This document shows, piece after piece, positions 10,385-22,230 of a stretch of 64,000 nt of DNA. Source of the stretch: Isoetes taiwanensis (Eukaryota; Streptophyta; Lycopodiopsida; Isoetales; Isoetaceae); NCBI GenBank assembly GCA_021234155.1, contig JAJEKV010000012.1, positions 5,705,789 through 5,769,788 of the forward strand, read 5' to 3'. Position numbers and translations under genes: made by a program. Every line of letters begins with the position of its first letter. Positions within the stretch are counted from its first letter, which is position 1. The notes beneath the pieces are model-generated. The model did no database searches. It was not told the DNA's origin and was given only the letters and a program-made list of their open reading frames with translations.

Positions 10385-12172
10385 AGTTGGGTAGAGTCAT
10401 ACTTGTGGAGATTTCAATGCGCGAACCAGCATGGAACAACCCATAAGATTTGATCCCCTAGCTGACGATGTGTTGCAACTACGCCCCTCAGAAGAAGCTT
10501 GCCCATGGGAGGCAGTTGGTGTTGTTATACAGTATTTTCAATCTCGTAATCTGCAATGGACTGGTGCAGTGGTCGTCTGCTCGCCAAATACACTTACAGG
10601 CAGGAGAACCAGGGGGGTAGGTCTAGTGTAGTAGACTATGTGTTAGTGGCAAAACAGAATATGCATGTTTCAAGTATTTCCGAGTGGGGGATAGTAGAGA
10701 TGAGGAGGTGGACTCGAACCACCTAACACTCTACTTGCAACTGCCAGGTTGTCCCAACCTCCTATGCAGCACCCTCTCGCATGCCTCAGCTGCGACTGGA
10801 CTATGACACGTAGAGGCTTATGCCGGGATGCTCACATATGACTGGGCAGACATTTTGCAATCCCATACGCTAGAGCAATAGGCAGACTGACTGATTTGAC
10901 GTTCTCGGGATGGCGGCAACAAGGTGCTTTGGAAAAAGCCATCCCCGATGGACCACGGGGGGCCACGACCTTCCCGTGTAACTGTTGGTTTGATGCGGAG
11001 TGCAAGTAACATAAATGCTGGCACCGCCATGTCAAAAACCCTGCTCTATGCCCATACGCAGTAAAAAAATATCGCTTTCTCCTTAAGGCTAAGAAGGCCA
11101 TGTAAATCACGGCCCATAAGCAGGAAATATTCTGCCGTCATCCCAGGACCTTCTGGCGAAGGGTGCTCAAAACACCAAGACAAATTTTATAGGGAATATC
11201 ACGTCCAACAATTGGGGACAATATTTGCAAAGCAGCCTTTATGACCCCCTGTGGAGCACAGTTTCAACGGCATTCCCACAACACGGCCAGCTCACCAAAA
11301 TCACAAAGGCAGATGTAGATCAGGGCCTACAGCATCAAGCCAATGGAAAAGTGCCAGACCTAGATGGTATCCAGGCAGAGTTGCTCAAGCGGGCACGACC
11401 GTCTATAGTACCATGTTCAACAAGGCATTACATGATGGTTTCTCCCCATAGTGGACCACTAGCCGAGTTATCCCCATATACAAGGCAGGTGATCCGCACT
11501 GCCTAGCCAATTATCGAATAATCATGGTCAGCTCAGTGTTTGCAAAACTGCTTGCCGGTATTCTAGAGCAAAGATTGACGCCCCGGCAAAGGCAGTAGAT
11601 GTTCGGGCCCTCACACATGCAGGGTTCAGGCCGTGACACTCAATCATTGATCACATGTTCACACGCGGACCTGGTTGAGAACAATAAGAACCGACGGTAA
11701 GACCTATATTGCTACTTTGTGGACTTCGCAAAGGCTTTTGACACGTGCCTTGGGAAAACTTGTGAACAAGATTGCAGGATGGAGGATCTAGGAGTCCCTG
11801 AAGATTTGCAGAATGCATTGTACATGTTCTACAAGACATGTTCAGATCGGTTGCATCTCACAAGCTAGCTATTCGACAGCAGTATCAGACATTGTTTGGA
11901 CTGTACATTGAACAGTTGGAGAGTTTGGAGGGGGGGGAATGGAGCTCACATCTTGCACCAGATTGTCAGGCAACTCATATATCTGATGATGTAGACCTCC
12001 GTGCTTACACTCCGCGGCAGACATGCAGCGCCATCTCGATGCTTTGGATACATTCTGCGAGGCGAGCCAACCTGGCCAAGACTAAGATGGTCCTCATATC
12101 ATCCTCATGCAGTCACGGGCCCCCTCTTTCTGTTACGGGGCATTCACCTATAAGTATTTGGGGGTGGAGTTC
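10385..12172 (+). pseudogene. LINE-2 endonuclease and reverse transcriptase, 5' part (unit A)
   Basis: This is a non-LTR retrotransposon. An apurinic-type endonuclease is marked by CGDFNAR (10404-10424) and SVVDYVLVAK (about 10626-10655). The reverse transcriptase follows with YKAGDPHCLANYR (about 11477-11515), FVDFAKAFDT (about 11715-11745), FGLYIEQLE (about 11897) and a Y/F-x-DD equivalent reading ISDD (about 11976). MQRHLDALDTFCEAS and NLAKTKMV then appear in different frames. The reading frame shifts repeatedly. The coding sequence stops at 12172, where the LTR of E begins after YLGVEF, and resumes at 59947. The endonuclease would nick target DNA and the RT would copy the RNA in place; this copy cannot make an intact protein. 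Confidence 0.85.
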
Positions 12173-13157
12173 TGTTACAAGTGCTTCCAGAGGGAACCGT
12201 TTTTACGGACTCCTGACGGATATCCATGAGCGTGGGGGTATCGTTGATAGCATGCCGGGGGCATAGTGGTTATGCGGTGGACCATAAGCTCGTAATCGGA
12301 CTATGGGGACATTTTAGGGCTAGCAAAGTTGGCCCTAGGGGCGCAACCTTTAATGTTTATTGAATAAACATTAGCTATGGTAAGGTGGAACATCAAAATA
12401 AATGTTAATGTATCCACATGGCACCTTATAATTGGTTGGGATTGAACCAATCAAGAAAAAGGGCAAAAAGCTTCGAGCTTTTTGTGTTAGGCCTGATATT
12501 AGGCAGATTGATTGAGCAAGGCCATCCAAGGCCGATTCAACCATGCTCGAGCATGACAACCATCCGGTGGATGATTGATTTGCATGAAGAGCCATGCAGC
12601 AAGGGAATCGACCCTATTTAAGGCCTGGATTATCGGCCAGAAAAGACCCACGGATTGATAAAGCCTTGCCGTTCTTCTGTGCTTGTGCAGATTGAATAGC
12701 TATTGCTGATCCAAAGCCATACAGACCAAATCCGACCTTTACCAGCTTGATTCTGGTTCTTTGCTACATCACTAGGTGGTGTTCTTAAGAGCTAGGAGGA
12801 ATCACGTTGTTCCTTGCTTGTAGTGCTTGCAAGCTTTGAGATTGGATTCCGTTGCAAGAACATTGCCTTGTATTTGGAATACAAGGACATTGCTTGCATT
12901 GATTTGCAGTACTGGCAATTGATTGCCAGGTTCATACTTGCATCCATTGAATTATCTCAGGGAGATAATTTATTGATTCTTGTGTGCAAAGGATCATTCA
13001 GTTATAGTTGACAAAATGAAGAGGAAGCTGGGTTTCCTAGTTAGTCTCTGGGAGACTAATCCCATCACTCGTGGGGAACTCTGGGAGTTCATGGTATGGG
13101 TGGTAGACCGGTGACCTTTTCCCATTGTTTGGGAAGTTGCAAAATTGCTATGTGACA
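12173..13157 (+). repeat. 5' LTR of chromovirus E (unit A)
   Basis: The 985-bp LTR starts TGTTACAAGTGCTTCCAG and ends TATGTGACA. It is preceded by the LINE-2 pentamer AGTTC (12168-12172), which reappears after the 3' LTR at 59947-59951. The boundary was set by aligning this copy to the 3' LTR at 58913-59946 and to the unit B copy. The LTR contains an inverted ATGTTTATTGAATAAACAT near 12353. Confidence 0.9.
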
Positions 13158-13160
13158 TTT

Positions 13161-13172
13161 TTGATATCGAGC
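13161..13172 (+). other. Primer binding site of E (initiator tRNA-Met type)
   Basis: Just inside the LTR, TTGATATCGAGC resembles the initiator-Met primer site TGGTATCAGAGC. It has one substitution and a missing A in CAG, the same kind of CAG change seen elsewhere between the units. Confidence 0.6.
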
Positions 13173-13359
13173 ATAATGGCGCATCGGACCTGAGAATGTT
13201 TCGAGAATGTTCCGTATAAAAGGGACAGCCGCTGGATGGTATGTCGGGCCCACCCCGCGATGAGGGAATACCGCCAGCCTTTGCAGACATCCATCCGATA
13301 ATGATTGATCTTCAGGGAGGAGAACCTTAGCCAGGTAACATAAACCCTTCCGTAGAAAA

Positions 13360-14440
13360 CCTTCATGGGCAAAACAATGCAACTGAAGAACTATTGGAAC
13401 AGAGATTCCATCGGCTCAATGAAGAGTTTGAGAAAACTCGTAATGAGGAAGTATTGCTCAAGGGAATTTTGGAAAAATTTAAAGAGTAGTTAAGCACTTG
13501 GGCTTTCGAGAAAAATGCCCAAGAACAGAGTATGATGTCCACCATGGAAAAGTACTTGCTGGAAGCAAGGGGTGCTGCCATAGCCTTGGGGGCAAGCGAA
13601 GAACCTAGAAACGACGTTGTTGGAGGGGTTAATAGCAAGCAACTTGGAGTCGCAGCTGAGATCCCTCAGATAAACATAGAGAATCATGAAGGTACTAACC
13701 CATCCCAATATTCTCTCGGGAGAATTATCGTAAGAAGAGATCAAGTCTCTTGAACGGGTTAAAATGCCAGATTTCTATGGGAAGGATGTTACTCTAGAGT
13801 AAGTTATGCTTTGGTTTAACCAAATGAAGCTTTATTTTGCGGCAACAAAGAAGAGCGAGCTTGCTCGTTTATTGTGTGCCACATTGAAGCTTAAGGGCTC
13901 CGGCCCGAATGGTGGGATACCCATACTGAAGATGGACGAAAGCTACGCATTTGATCTGAATTTTGCAAACTATTCAGGCAAGAGTATGCTCCCCACTATG
14001 ACCGGCAACATGCCTTGATACAGATGAAAGAAACCGCGCGCATCGACTCGCAAGATTATGTGGCGTAATCCACGAAAGCATTGTTCTCGCTTTTGCGTAA
14101 TGACAACCTTAATGAGGGTTGATCATTTTGTGAATGGGCTAAAGGATGCCAATATTCAAAAGCATATGCTTCAAGTTGAGCTTGCGAGCTTTGAGCTTCC
14201 GGTAGAACTGGCTATGAAGCTGGTTGATAGGGAGGAATCCCGTAAAGCCCAAAGAATTGTTGAGTGGAAGGCAAAGAGGACCGTGGGTGCCTCTCAGAGT
14301 GGGTCACCTTCCAAAAAGCAAAAGAAAAATCCGGCTAAGGAAAAACAGATGGATAAGCCTAAGGAGGCTAGTGCTAAAACTAAAACATCCAAGGGATGTT
14401 ATAACTGTGGCATTGTGGGCATTATGCTTGGGATTGTACA
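13360..14440 (+). pseudogene. E gag polyprotein (unit A), frameshifted
   Basis: The N-terminal part is a coiled-coil-like helix (LNEEFEKTRNEEVLLKGILE). A Ty3/gypsy gag core follows with VMLWFNQMKLYF, then VDHFVNGLKDANIQKHML and a Lys-rich linker. The region ends with a CCHC knuckle, CYNCG then GHYAWDC (about 14400-14437), split by a one-base shift. The knuckle's second half is in the frame of the downstream protease, so gag and protease were joined. The product would package element RNA. Unit A is garbled near 13900-14060, where unit B reads better. Confidence 0.82.
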
Positions 14441-14494
14441 AAGCCACAAAAGGATAAGAAGGTTTTAGCAGGTACCTCCAAGGGCGAGAATGAG

Positions 14495-14905
14495 GTGAAA
14501 TCATTATCGATGATTGCTCCTGAAGAGGATATGGTAAGTCCTACACAAGCTTATGCCGATAATGTAATAAGGTTGTTAGGAAGGATCATTGGTAAGGACT
14601 TGATTGTCTTGATTGATTCTGGAAGTACTCACAAGTTTATTTCTGCAGATGTGGTAGAGGAACTGGGCTTGAGCCTAAGCGAGGTGCCTCCTTATGTTAT
14701 TGAGACTGCAGCTCGGTCCCAGACTCAGCACTATCATCAACAAGCGGGGGGCGTTCGATTGAATTTGGTGGATAAGGAGACCCGTGATGCTGCCTCTATG
14801 GTCATTGATTTTGATATTGCTAAGCTAAACTGCTATGATGTGATTATGGGAATCCAGTGGTTGCAAAAGGCTCAATCATTTTATAGTCATCCCACACTTT
14901 ACTGA
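14495..14905 (+). pseudogene. E aspartic protease (unit A)
   Basis: The open segment contains the active-site motif VLIDSGSTHKFI (about 14608-14643) and the second conserved block CYDVIMGIQWL (about 14833-14865). This matches the retropepsin of Ty3/gypsy polyproteins, which cleaves gag-pol. It continues in frame from the gag knuckle and ends at a stop just before the RT, shared with unit B. Confidence 0.85.
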
Positions 14906-14952
14906 TCAAAATTTCACCTAATAACTCAATTACTCTCCATGGCCTACCTTAT

Positions 14953-15720
14953 GTGGGGCCTAGAAAATTGTTGTCTGCCACTGAGGCAAAGCGATGTTTT
15001 CAAGTTAATAAAGATAGCTTTTTCTTGATGTATATCATGCCTAATGATGACATGGTCAAGGCTTGTAATCCTACTGATGTAAGCATTGAACTGGGTTCAA
15101 ATGTAAATCAAGAATTACAAAATCTTTTGGAAAGATCTAAAGATGTGTTACTGAAAGAGTTGTCGAAAGGGCCACCACCTTCTCGGGGAGTTGAGCATGA
15201 AATTGTGCTTGAACCAGGGGTGAAGCCAATGGTGTGTGCTCCAAATCATCTTAGTCCTTTAGAGTTAGAGGAAGTTAAGCATCAATTTAAAGAACTGCTC
15301 GCAAGGGGATTTATTAAGCCTAGTAAGTCGCCTTTTGCGAGTTCAGTTTTGCTTGTTAAGAAAAAGGATGAGACTATGCGAATGTGCATAGACTTAACAA
15401 GGCAACTATCAAGGATAGATATCCATTACCTAGAATAGATGATATTCTAGATCGATTTGGTGGAGCCAAATGGTTCACTAAGATTGATTTACATAGTGGA
15501 TATCATCAAATTAGGAGTCGGGAAGGTGATGAACCTAAGACGACCTTAGAACTCATCAGGGGCACTATGAGTTCTTAGTGATGCCGTTTGGTCTCACAAA
15601 TGCTCCTGCAAACTTTATGAGGTTGATGAATCAAGTATTCTCATAATACTTAGATAAGTTTGTCGAGGTGTTCCTCAATGATATACTTGTGTGTTCATAA
15701 ATGTTAGAAGAGCACTTTGC
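14953..15720 (+). pseudogene. E reverse transcriptase (unit A)
   Basis: Blocks follow the canonical order. HEIVLEPGVKP and RGFIKPSKSPFASSVLLVKK lie in one frame, then [17 protein letters not shown] and [16 protein letters not shown] in another, then [14 protein letters not shown] and VFLNDILVCS. The catalytic Y-x-DD is FLND: the first aspartate is asparagine, in both units. In-frame stops flank it (after NQVFS and after LVCS) and are also shared, so the RT was dead before the block duplicated. Confidence 0.88.
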
Positions 15721-16390
15721 TCATTTGGAGCAAATATTACAAACTCTTCGAACTCAAAAACTTTATGCTAAGATGTTTGCATACCTTGGACACATCCTTT
15801 TTGGGGAGGGAGTGTCGTCGGATCCCAGTAAGGTGCAAGCAGTGCAAGACTGGCTACCACCTGAAAATGTTTCCGAGTTGAGAAGTTTTCTGGGTTTGGC
15901 TACGTACTATAGAAAATTTGTGCCGAAATTTTCAAAGGTAGTAGCTCCATTCACGGATCTTTTGAAGAAAGATCGTGAGTATGTATGGGAGAAAACACAA
16001 CAAGAAGCTTTTGAGCTTGTCAAGAGGTTGTTGGTTAGTAGCCTCATACTAAAGGTTCCCGATCTCAGTGAATTTGTTGAGGTTTATGCCGATGCTTGTG
16101 GTCAAGCAGTTGGGGCTATATTAATGCAGCAAGATCAGATAGTGGCTTATGAAAGCCGAAAGCTTAATTCTGTCGAGCGAAATTTTGCAACATATGAGCA
16201 AGAGCTATTGACAATAGTTCACGCTCTGAAAACATAGAGGTGTTATTTGAGAAGTGGTACAAGTAAGAAACCACACAAGTTTGTCGTCTATATTGATCAT
16301 AAACCGTTGAGGATTTTGCAATGAGATTAGCTCTAGGCAGGCTAGATGGCTTGATTTTCTCCATGAATTTCATTTTAGTATTGAGCATAT
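15701..16390 (+). pseudogene. E RT connection and RNase H (unit A)
   Basis: The 178-codon open frame contains the RT thumb/connection (LRSFLGLATYYRKFVPKF) and RNase H with VEVYADACGQAVGAILMQ, VAYESRKLN and ATYEQELLTIVHALK. FVVYIDHKPL, ARWLDFLHEFHF and MPVKNNPVADALLRIKH follow in shifted frames. RNase H removes the RNA template during reverse transcription. A stop breaks the frame after HALKT. Confidence 0.85.
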
Positions 16391-17328
16391 GCCTGTGAAG
16401 AATAACCCAGTAGCTGATGCTTTATTAAGGATTAAGCATGTAAATGCTCTTGCTATCATGGAGAATGACCTTTTCCAAAGGATTAGGGATGCGTATGCAA
16501 AGGATCAACAATACCCTGCAGTCACCAAAACTGGGGATTGGTGGACCGCGCAAGAAGGTTTGCACTTCTATAAGGGAAGAGTGTATGTTCCTTTGTACGA
16601 AGAATTGCGAGAAGCAATTATTCGTGACCATCATGGCATCCCACAAGCTGGGCATGGGGGTGAATGGAAAACCTAAGAGCTGGTTAAAAGGCAATATTAT
16701 TGGCCGGGTTTGCAAGACCAAGTGAAACATATGGTTTCACATTGTTCGGTGTGGCAGGCTGTGAAAGCTTGACCATGGCAAGACCCGAGCCTATTGCAAC
16801 CCATTCCAGTACCTAATGAGAGGTGGGAATGTGTAAGTATGGACTTTGTAGTCTCATTACCCCGGACTGTTAAGCAAGTTTATACCTCTAAGGGGTGATG
16901 CTACGGGATTCGGCGTAACTGCAGCTTATATGCAGTACATGTTTCTAACATTTGGGTTTCTGCTATCTATTATAAGTGATAGGGATACCAATTTCACAGG
17001 TTAATTTTGGAGAGACCTGATGAAGGGGTTAAAAGTGCGGTTGCGTATGAGTAGTAAATCATCCACAGACTGATGGATAAACTGAGAGAATCAACATGAT
17101 TCTGGAAGATATGTTGAGAAGTTTTGTATTCATGAAAAACAGTCTAAGTGGGAGGATTATTCCCTACTCGGAATTTGCCTACAACAATAGCCATCATACA
17201 GATATCAAGATGACGCCTTTTGTGGCTATGATGGGTAGGAACCAGAGAACTTATGCTGGGATGCACAAGTATCTCAAAGCAGAAGCAGGTGTTGTTGAAC
17301 CTGGTTCCCCATCCAGGCCAACACCCAT
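16389..17328 (+). pseudogene. E integrase, N-terminal and core parts (unit A), interrupted by D
   Basis: The zinc-binding region has IIRDHHGIPQAGH and YYWPGLQDQVKHMVSHC, with the last Cys of the usual HHCC set replaced (CSVWQ). The core follows as WECVSMDF, SDRDTNF and HPQTDG-stop-TERINMILEDML, where a TAA replaces the expected Gln codon in both units. It continues to YSEFAYNNSHHTDIKMTPF and VVEPGSPSRPTP, where D begins. The C-terminal part lies at 58365-58906. The enzyme would insert the element cDNA. Confidence 0.85.
17293..17328. repeat. 36-bp direct repeat bordering D, left copy (unit A)
   Basis: The 36 bp starting TGTTGAACCTGGTTCCCC belong to the E integrase coding sequence. They recur identically at 45563-45598 and at 58329-58364, so they frame insert D. 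Confidence 0.85.
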
Positions 17329-18133
17329 ATAATTTCATCTGAATACCATAGCCAAAAATCAAGACTTGCAACAAGATTTATCTTTCAACAAGATTTATTT
17401 TCCATTAGAAGGAACTAAATACAAATACAACAGGAAACTCCCTTGCAAGGGCCTTCAACATAAGGATGAGGAGGCTGCCACCCTCCTCATATGAGCATTG
17501 CCACCATGCTCCAATGTAGAAACGTGAAGGGAAGAGGAGGAGTTAGTATCTCCTCAACATATTTAAGATTTTTTCCATTAAATCTTAGCCAACTATTACA
17601 TCCCACCTCTTCATCATAGCCTTCCATTTTGCCTCTTCATCTTAACCTTCAACTCCCACCACTTAATTCCCACTCTTAAAATCAACCATTACAATATGCC
17701 CCAAATATGTTGGCCTACAAAAACATGTTGAACCACTTGTGGTTCAACATTATGCCCCAAAAAGATGCGGGCCGGTCCCCTCGACCCAACACATAATATA
17801 GCACTTAAAGATACATTATGAAGTACATAGAAATGAGCTGGGCACATCCACACGTCCGCGCTGGCTACTTTGGCTCTGGACCACGTGTGGATAACCATAC
17901 TCAACAAGTCTAAGAAAGGTACTCCCAACGTCCGCACTGGTTACTGTGGCTCTGGTCCACGCAGAAGTAACCCTCCTTGACAAAATAATATAATAAAGTT
18001 CTATAAAATAACATCACTAGTGCATGTCATACATTGGCAAAACCTTAGGGTGTCCCAACAAGAACCATGGGGTGCCAAATAAAACCATGGGGAATATCCG
18101 CAATAGTAAACAAAGGGTGGGGGCAATGGTCGA
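17329..18133. mobile_element. Unclassified insert D, left part (unit A)
   Basis: The 805 bp have no clear coding content. They contain a perfect 26-bp palindrome (17725-17750: 12-bp arms, 2-bp centre). Two diverged copies of ACGTCCGCGCTGGCTACTTTGG lie 72 bp apart (about 17857 and 17929), and the CCATGGGG-containing motif recurs near 18064-18096. No terminal inverted repeat, LTR or poly-A is visible. D is split by element B after GTCGA (18129-18133) and resumes at 57505. Confidence 0.6.
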
Positions 18134-18741
18134 TGTTAGTCCTGTGCCTCCTGGAACAGGACTATTCATGCATACGACGGACCAGGTCAAGAACAAGGAT
18201 CCACAGTCAGCCACGGGTCAGCCATCAAAGGCTCAGCAGAAGACCAAGCAGTAACCACACGCAGCCAAAGCCTCAAAACTGCGTCACAACAAGAGGCGGC
18301 CGCTCGACAAGTGATCGGTCCGAATCCGCCTCATCATCGTCACGTGATTCTAGGCACTTCAAGAGGCACCGCCAAAGATTCCTCAAGAATCAGGCCTCCT
18401 TCCGTGAGTCGGCACCGATCGATGGGTCACCAGTGTCTATATTGGGCCAAAGGCCATTGTACTATATATATGAGTAGAGCTAGCACATGAGTTTTAGATG
18501 AGTTTTGAGTCTTGTCTCACTTCAGTTTTCTCTCGACAGAGAGCTCATGTATGTTCATCATTGATATCAAGGAAGCTTATCATTTTCCTCTCATTATTCT
18601 CTTTTTGTTCTGTTTTTCTTCTTCTTGTTCTCTTCTTTGCAAATCCCGCGTGACATAGTCCCCCTGGATTCTCCCCAAGTTAGATCCTCGGTCCTCACAG
18701 CAGGGTCGCCTTGCAGAGTTCCCAAACCTGCACCCCAAACA
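18134..18741 (+). repeat. 5' LTR of element B (unit A)
   Basis: The 608-bp LTR starts TGTTAGTCCTGTGCC and ends ACCCCAAACA. It matches the LTRs at 46430-47032 and 56898-57499. The D pentamer GTCGA precedes it. It contains a promoter-like TACTATATATATGAG near 18458. Confidence 0.9.
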
Positions 18742-20016
18742 CCGCCGCCGCTGTCGGGTCTGATTCGCTTTTCTTTTCTTCCGCCGCCATGTTCCGTCCA
18801 AACTTCACGCCCGAAGAACTTCTTTCCCAGACGGCGTCTCGCTTGGAGCGTCATCAGCGACGGGAAGTTGTTCGTGATATGTATGGATCTCGCTTTTATG
18901 ACATTGAGGGAGGCCACATTCTGGCCCTAGGGCCGGTCGGCGCCACCCACCCCTCGTGTCATGTCTCGTCCAAATTCCCCGCCTCAAGCGTGCAAACATT
19001 GCTCACAGCCTCACTCACCTCATCACTATCAGGAGCCCTATCAGGCTCAACCTTCTCAACCTTACTTTCATACCCCAGAACATGCCTACATCCATCATTC
19101 TTCCGGCCATACGCCTCTGCCTTCACAACCATCATCTCCGGGTGGGTGGATATCCACATGTCTCTTTTGCACCTCCCGTGAATTTCCCTTCCCCACCTTT
19201 ACCACCTCTTCTTCCTGTTTACAACCTTACCGACCTCAAAACCAATGCTCGTGCACCTTCCGCACCTTCCCCGCGCATCCACCCCACATCGGGTCCTTCG
19301 TGCACCATGCCACCACCAACTCCACCTCAATATAATCCCTATCCAGTTCGGTCCAGCCAAGCACTTTCACCTCTACCTTCGCACCCTTAAGTCGACTTAT
19401 CCTACCTTTGGCAACACGAGAAAGGCAAACCCTTAGACCAAAGTGCTCAGCCCACATGGAAGAATTTGAGACTCGGCTGTCCTAAATGGTCATGCGCAAC
19501 CTCAAATGAAATTCCACATCTTTTCCACCACCTGCGTGGCTTCTCATCAATGGCTCATGTCCAACAAAAGCCACCGGAAACAAGATTGGTCGAAATGATA
19601 ACCGCTTTTCTTTCTCACTATGGGACCACGGATGATGATCAACTTCATCTCAAACAACTCAATGACCTTCAACAAGAGCCCACGGAGTCTCCGCCAGGGA
19701 TTTTGCGTGATCGACTTCACATTCTCGCCAAAGAAACTCAAGGAGTACCCAACCCGTGAGCCAGATCTTGGTCCGGTTTCTCCAAGGACTTCCTCCAGCC
19801 TATCCGACTCATGACGGAATACCGCTACCAAGACTTTGAGCAAAGCTATCGACCTTGTCAATCACTTTCGCCAATGTTTCCTCCCCGTATGCGGGCTCTT
19901 CAGAGCTCCCTTCATTCCACCCGCCATGGTTCCACGCATCATCGGCCGTCCAACCTCAACACGCAAATCCAGCCGCAAGCCAGATCTGGTGCCATATCCG
20001 CAAATATCAAGGCCAC
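18742..20016 (+). pseudogene. Element B gag, N-terminal part (unit A)
   Basis: A degenerate TGGCGCC-type primer site follows the LTR. A Pro/His/Ser-rich region comes next, then the gag core with ETRLVEMITAFLSHYGTT and DQLHLKQLNDLQQEPTE, and fragments of RLHILAKETQGVPNP and LSKAIDLVNHF in shifted frames. The coding sequence stops at ATCAAGGCCAC (20016), where element C inserted, and resumes at 31041. No single frame is intact. Confidence 0.7.
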
Positions 20017-20636
20017 CGTTAGCCCCCGCGGCCCGGCATACACAGGTCTATACTTGCGTGCATGAGGGCGAGGCCCCACCGCCACGCAGTCCAAGAAGAG
20101 GGATCCACAAAGGCGCCACGGGCGCGGGTCAAAGCTCCTCCAAGAAGCGTAAGACCCAAAGGTAGGACCCACGGCGGGCCACTACTTGTCTCATAGCACC
20201 TGCCGCCAGCTTACTCCTCATTTCCCGCTCGAGTGCCCAAGTAGTGGAGCACGCTTGTCATGATGAGGATCGATTCAGTTCGTGAGGGCCACCCGTGTTC
20301 CTATATATTGTAGCATTTTTGCTCCTTCAAAAAGGGTTCGTAGTGTTCTTTTGTGTCACTACTGAGCGCATATGCCGGTCGCCTCGCTGTTAGCGCTCTT
20401 TTGAGCCTTCATTGTACACTTGTTTTGATCAATGGATTGCCGTGGTTCTCCACAAGTGTCTTGTGTGTTTTCATTGTGTATTGCAATTGCCGTTTTATCC
20501 GAAGTTTTTTCTTGTTCTTTCCTCTCATAGCAAAAATCCCGCTGCGGACAAGAGTGTCTCAGATTTACCCTCGCCGGACTTCAAGGATCTCACAGAGATC
20601 TGTCCCTCAGGCGATCCCGTGCCCGGACCCCAAACA
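20017..20636 (+). repeat. 5' LTR of element C
   Basis: It matches the 3' LTR at 30426-31040 in order: CTATACTTG, GATGAGGGCGAGGCCCCACC, AAGAGGGATCCACAA, CTCCTCCAAGAAGCGTAAGA, CCTATATATTGTAGC, TCCACAAGTGTCTTGTG and the ending GGACCCCAAACA. The first base reads C rather than the T of TGTTAG. CTATATATTG near 20302 is a likely U3 promoter. Confidence 0.9.
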
Positions 20637-20654
20637 CTGGCGCCTGTTGCCGGG
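20637..20654 (+). other. Primer binding site of C
   Basis: CTGGCGCCTGTTGCCGGG follows the LTR directly. TGGCGCC(G)TTGCCGG sites are typical of the Tat/Athila side of plant Ty3/gypsy elements. Confidence 0.7.
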
Positions 20655-20752
20655 CTCACTTCAGAAAGCTGTATTGATACCATGTTCAATCCCTTCTTTA
20701 CTCCCCCACGATATTCAACACCGATGGAGTCAAGACGCCGCCGCCATGAATC

Positions 20753-22230
20753 GCGCTGACGCCCCCCGCTGAATATGTCCACATACACTCGTTCGATTGT
20801 CTCTTCTCCGTAATGAGCGCAATCTGTTCCACCTACACCACGACAAACTTTTCCGCATCACCTCCCCCAGGGAAGGTCGCCATTGTTCCGCTCCCTCGCT
20901 CGCCATATCATGCGAGGTCGCAAATACGCCCTTTTGAATTTACTCCACCGAATCCCCAACTCAAGATCCGGCGTAACCACCGCAATTTTCTCGAACATCT
21001 CGCAAAATGTTTTCTATTGGTAATCTTTCTTTAGGAACTTCGTACCACCGCTTCCACCTTTGTCAATTCCCCTACCGCCTCGCTCCTTTAATCGCTCCCC
21101 CACACGCTCATGCCTGCTACAACCTTTGTTCCCACTACAACCGCTTCAAGACTTTCTTTACTAATCTCACACAACCTATGCCAGCTTTGTACCTATGCAA
21201 AGAACCAACACCTACATCATTTTTTTTTCCACAAATGCAAACACCCATTCATGCTACCGAATTCTACACATGCTTTTAAAACTCCAATATCCACTCTTTG
21301 AAATGATAAAGGTAAACACATAGACCAAAGTGCTCAGCTCACATGGATGAATTTGAGTCACTTGCAGATCTCAATGGTCACCCCGATCCAAAACTAAAAT
21401 TCCACATCTTTTCGACGACCACTGGTGGAGCACCCTACCTAATGGTCGATGGCAAACAAAAGCCACTGGAAACAAGATTGATACACATGAAGACCTTTTT
21501 CTTTCCCCATTACGCACCTTTAAGCGATGATCAACAACCGCCGAACGACCTCAACACACTCAAGCGTAACCCGTGAGAATCGCCTGAGACTTTGCGCATC
21601 GACCGCAGATCTTAGTCAACAAGTTGAAGGAATTTCCAACCCAAAGCCAAATTCTAGTGTGGTTTCTTCAAGGCTTACCCTCTCACATCCGATTTATGAC
21701 CGAGTATTTATACCCCAAGACATTACAAGAAGCCATTGAATTAGTCAATCACTGCTCATGTTTCTCACGCTGTGATCAAGCCACGATACTCCCATTTCCC
21801 CTGGCCACACCCATCGCCAAGACCTCGACCGCCTCCACGGCAGTTCCCCCAAGAAATAACATTTGGTGTACTATTTGCCAAGATCGTGACATCCGGCGAA
21901 TGAGTGTAACTCGCGGGATAGCATGATCCATTGCAAACGCCGCAACATGCGTAACCACACCACCAAGAATGTACAAATCCACGACCAAATCCAGACGACA
22001 TCGCCTTGTTCACCAAGTGCGTAAGGTACCCACGCAAACTCAACCACGCATTACGTGCACACCTACCCACGACAACAACAACAACCCCAAAGAACAACAA
22101 AGAACCACAACGTGGACCTCCTCGCTCCACTTTTGATCCAAGCAAGTCCCAATGTTTCAACCGGTGACCAATGGGGTCATCACCCTGCAGATTGTCCTCA
22201 ACTTCCTCAAGTTCAAATACAAATTCCTCG
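20753..22230 (+). pseudogene. Element C gag, frameshifted
   Basis: A weakly conserved N-terminal part leads to the gag core with DPKLKFHIFSTTTGGAPY, LETRLIHMKTFF and LKEFPTQSQILVWFLQGLP, then TEYLYPKTLQEAIELVNHC. These align with gag of element B. A zinc-knuckle remnant reads GDQWGHHPADCPQLP near 22160-22205. Its upstream cysteines are displaced by an AACCGGTGAC sequence where AACTGTGAC would restore Cys, a CTG-site change. Pieces lie in several frames. Confidence 0.75.
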
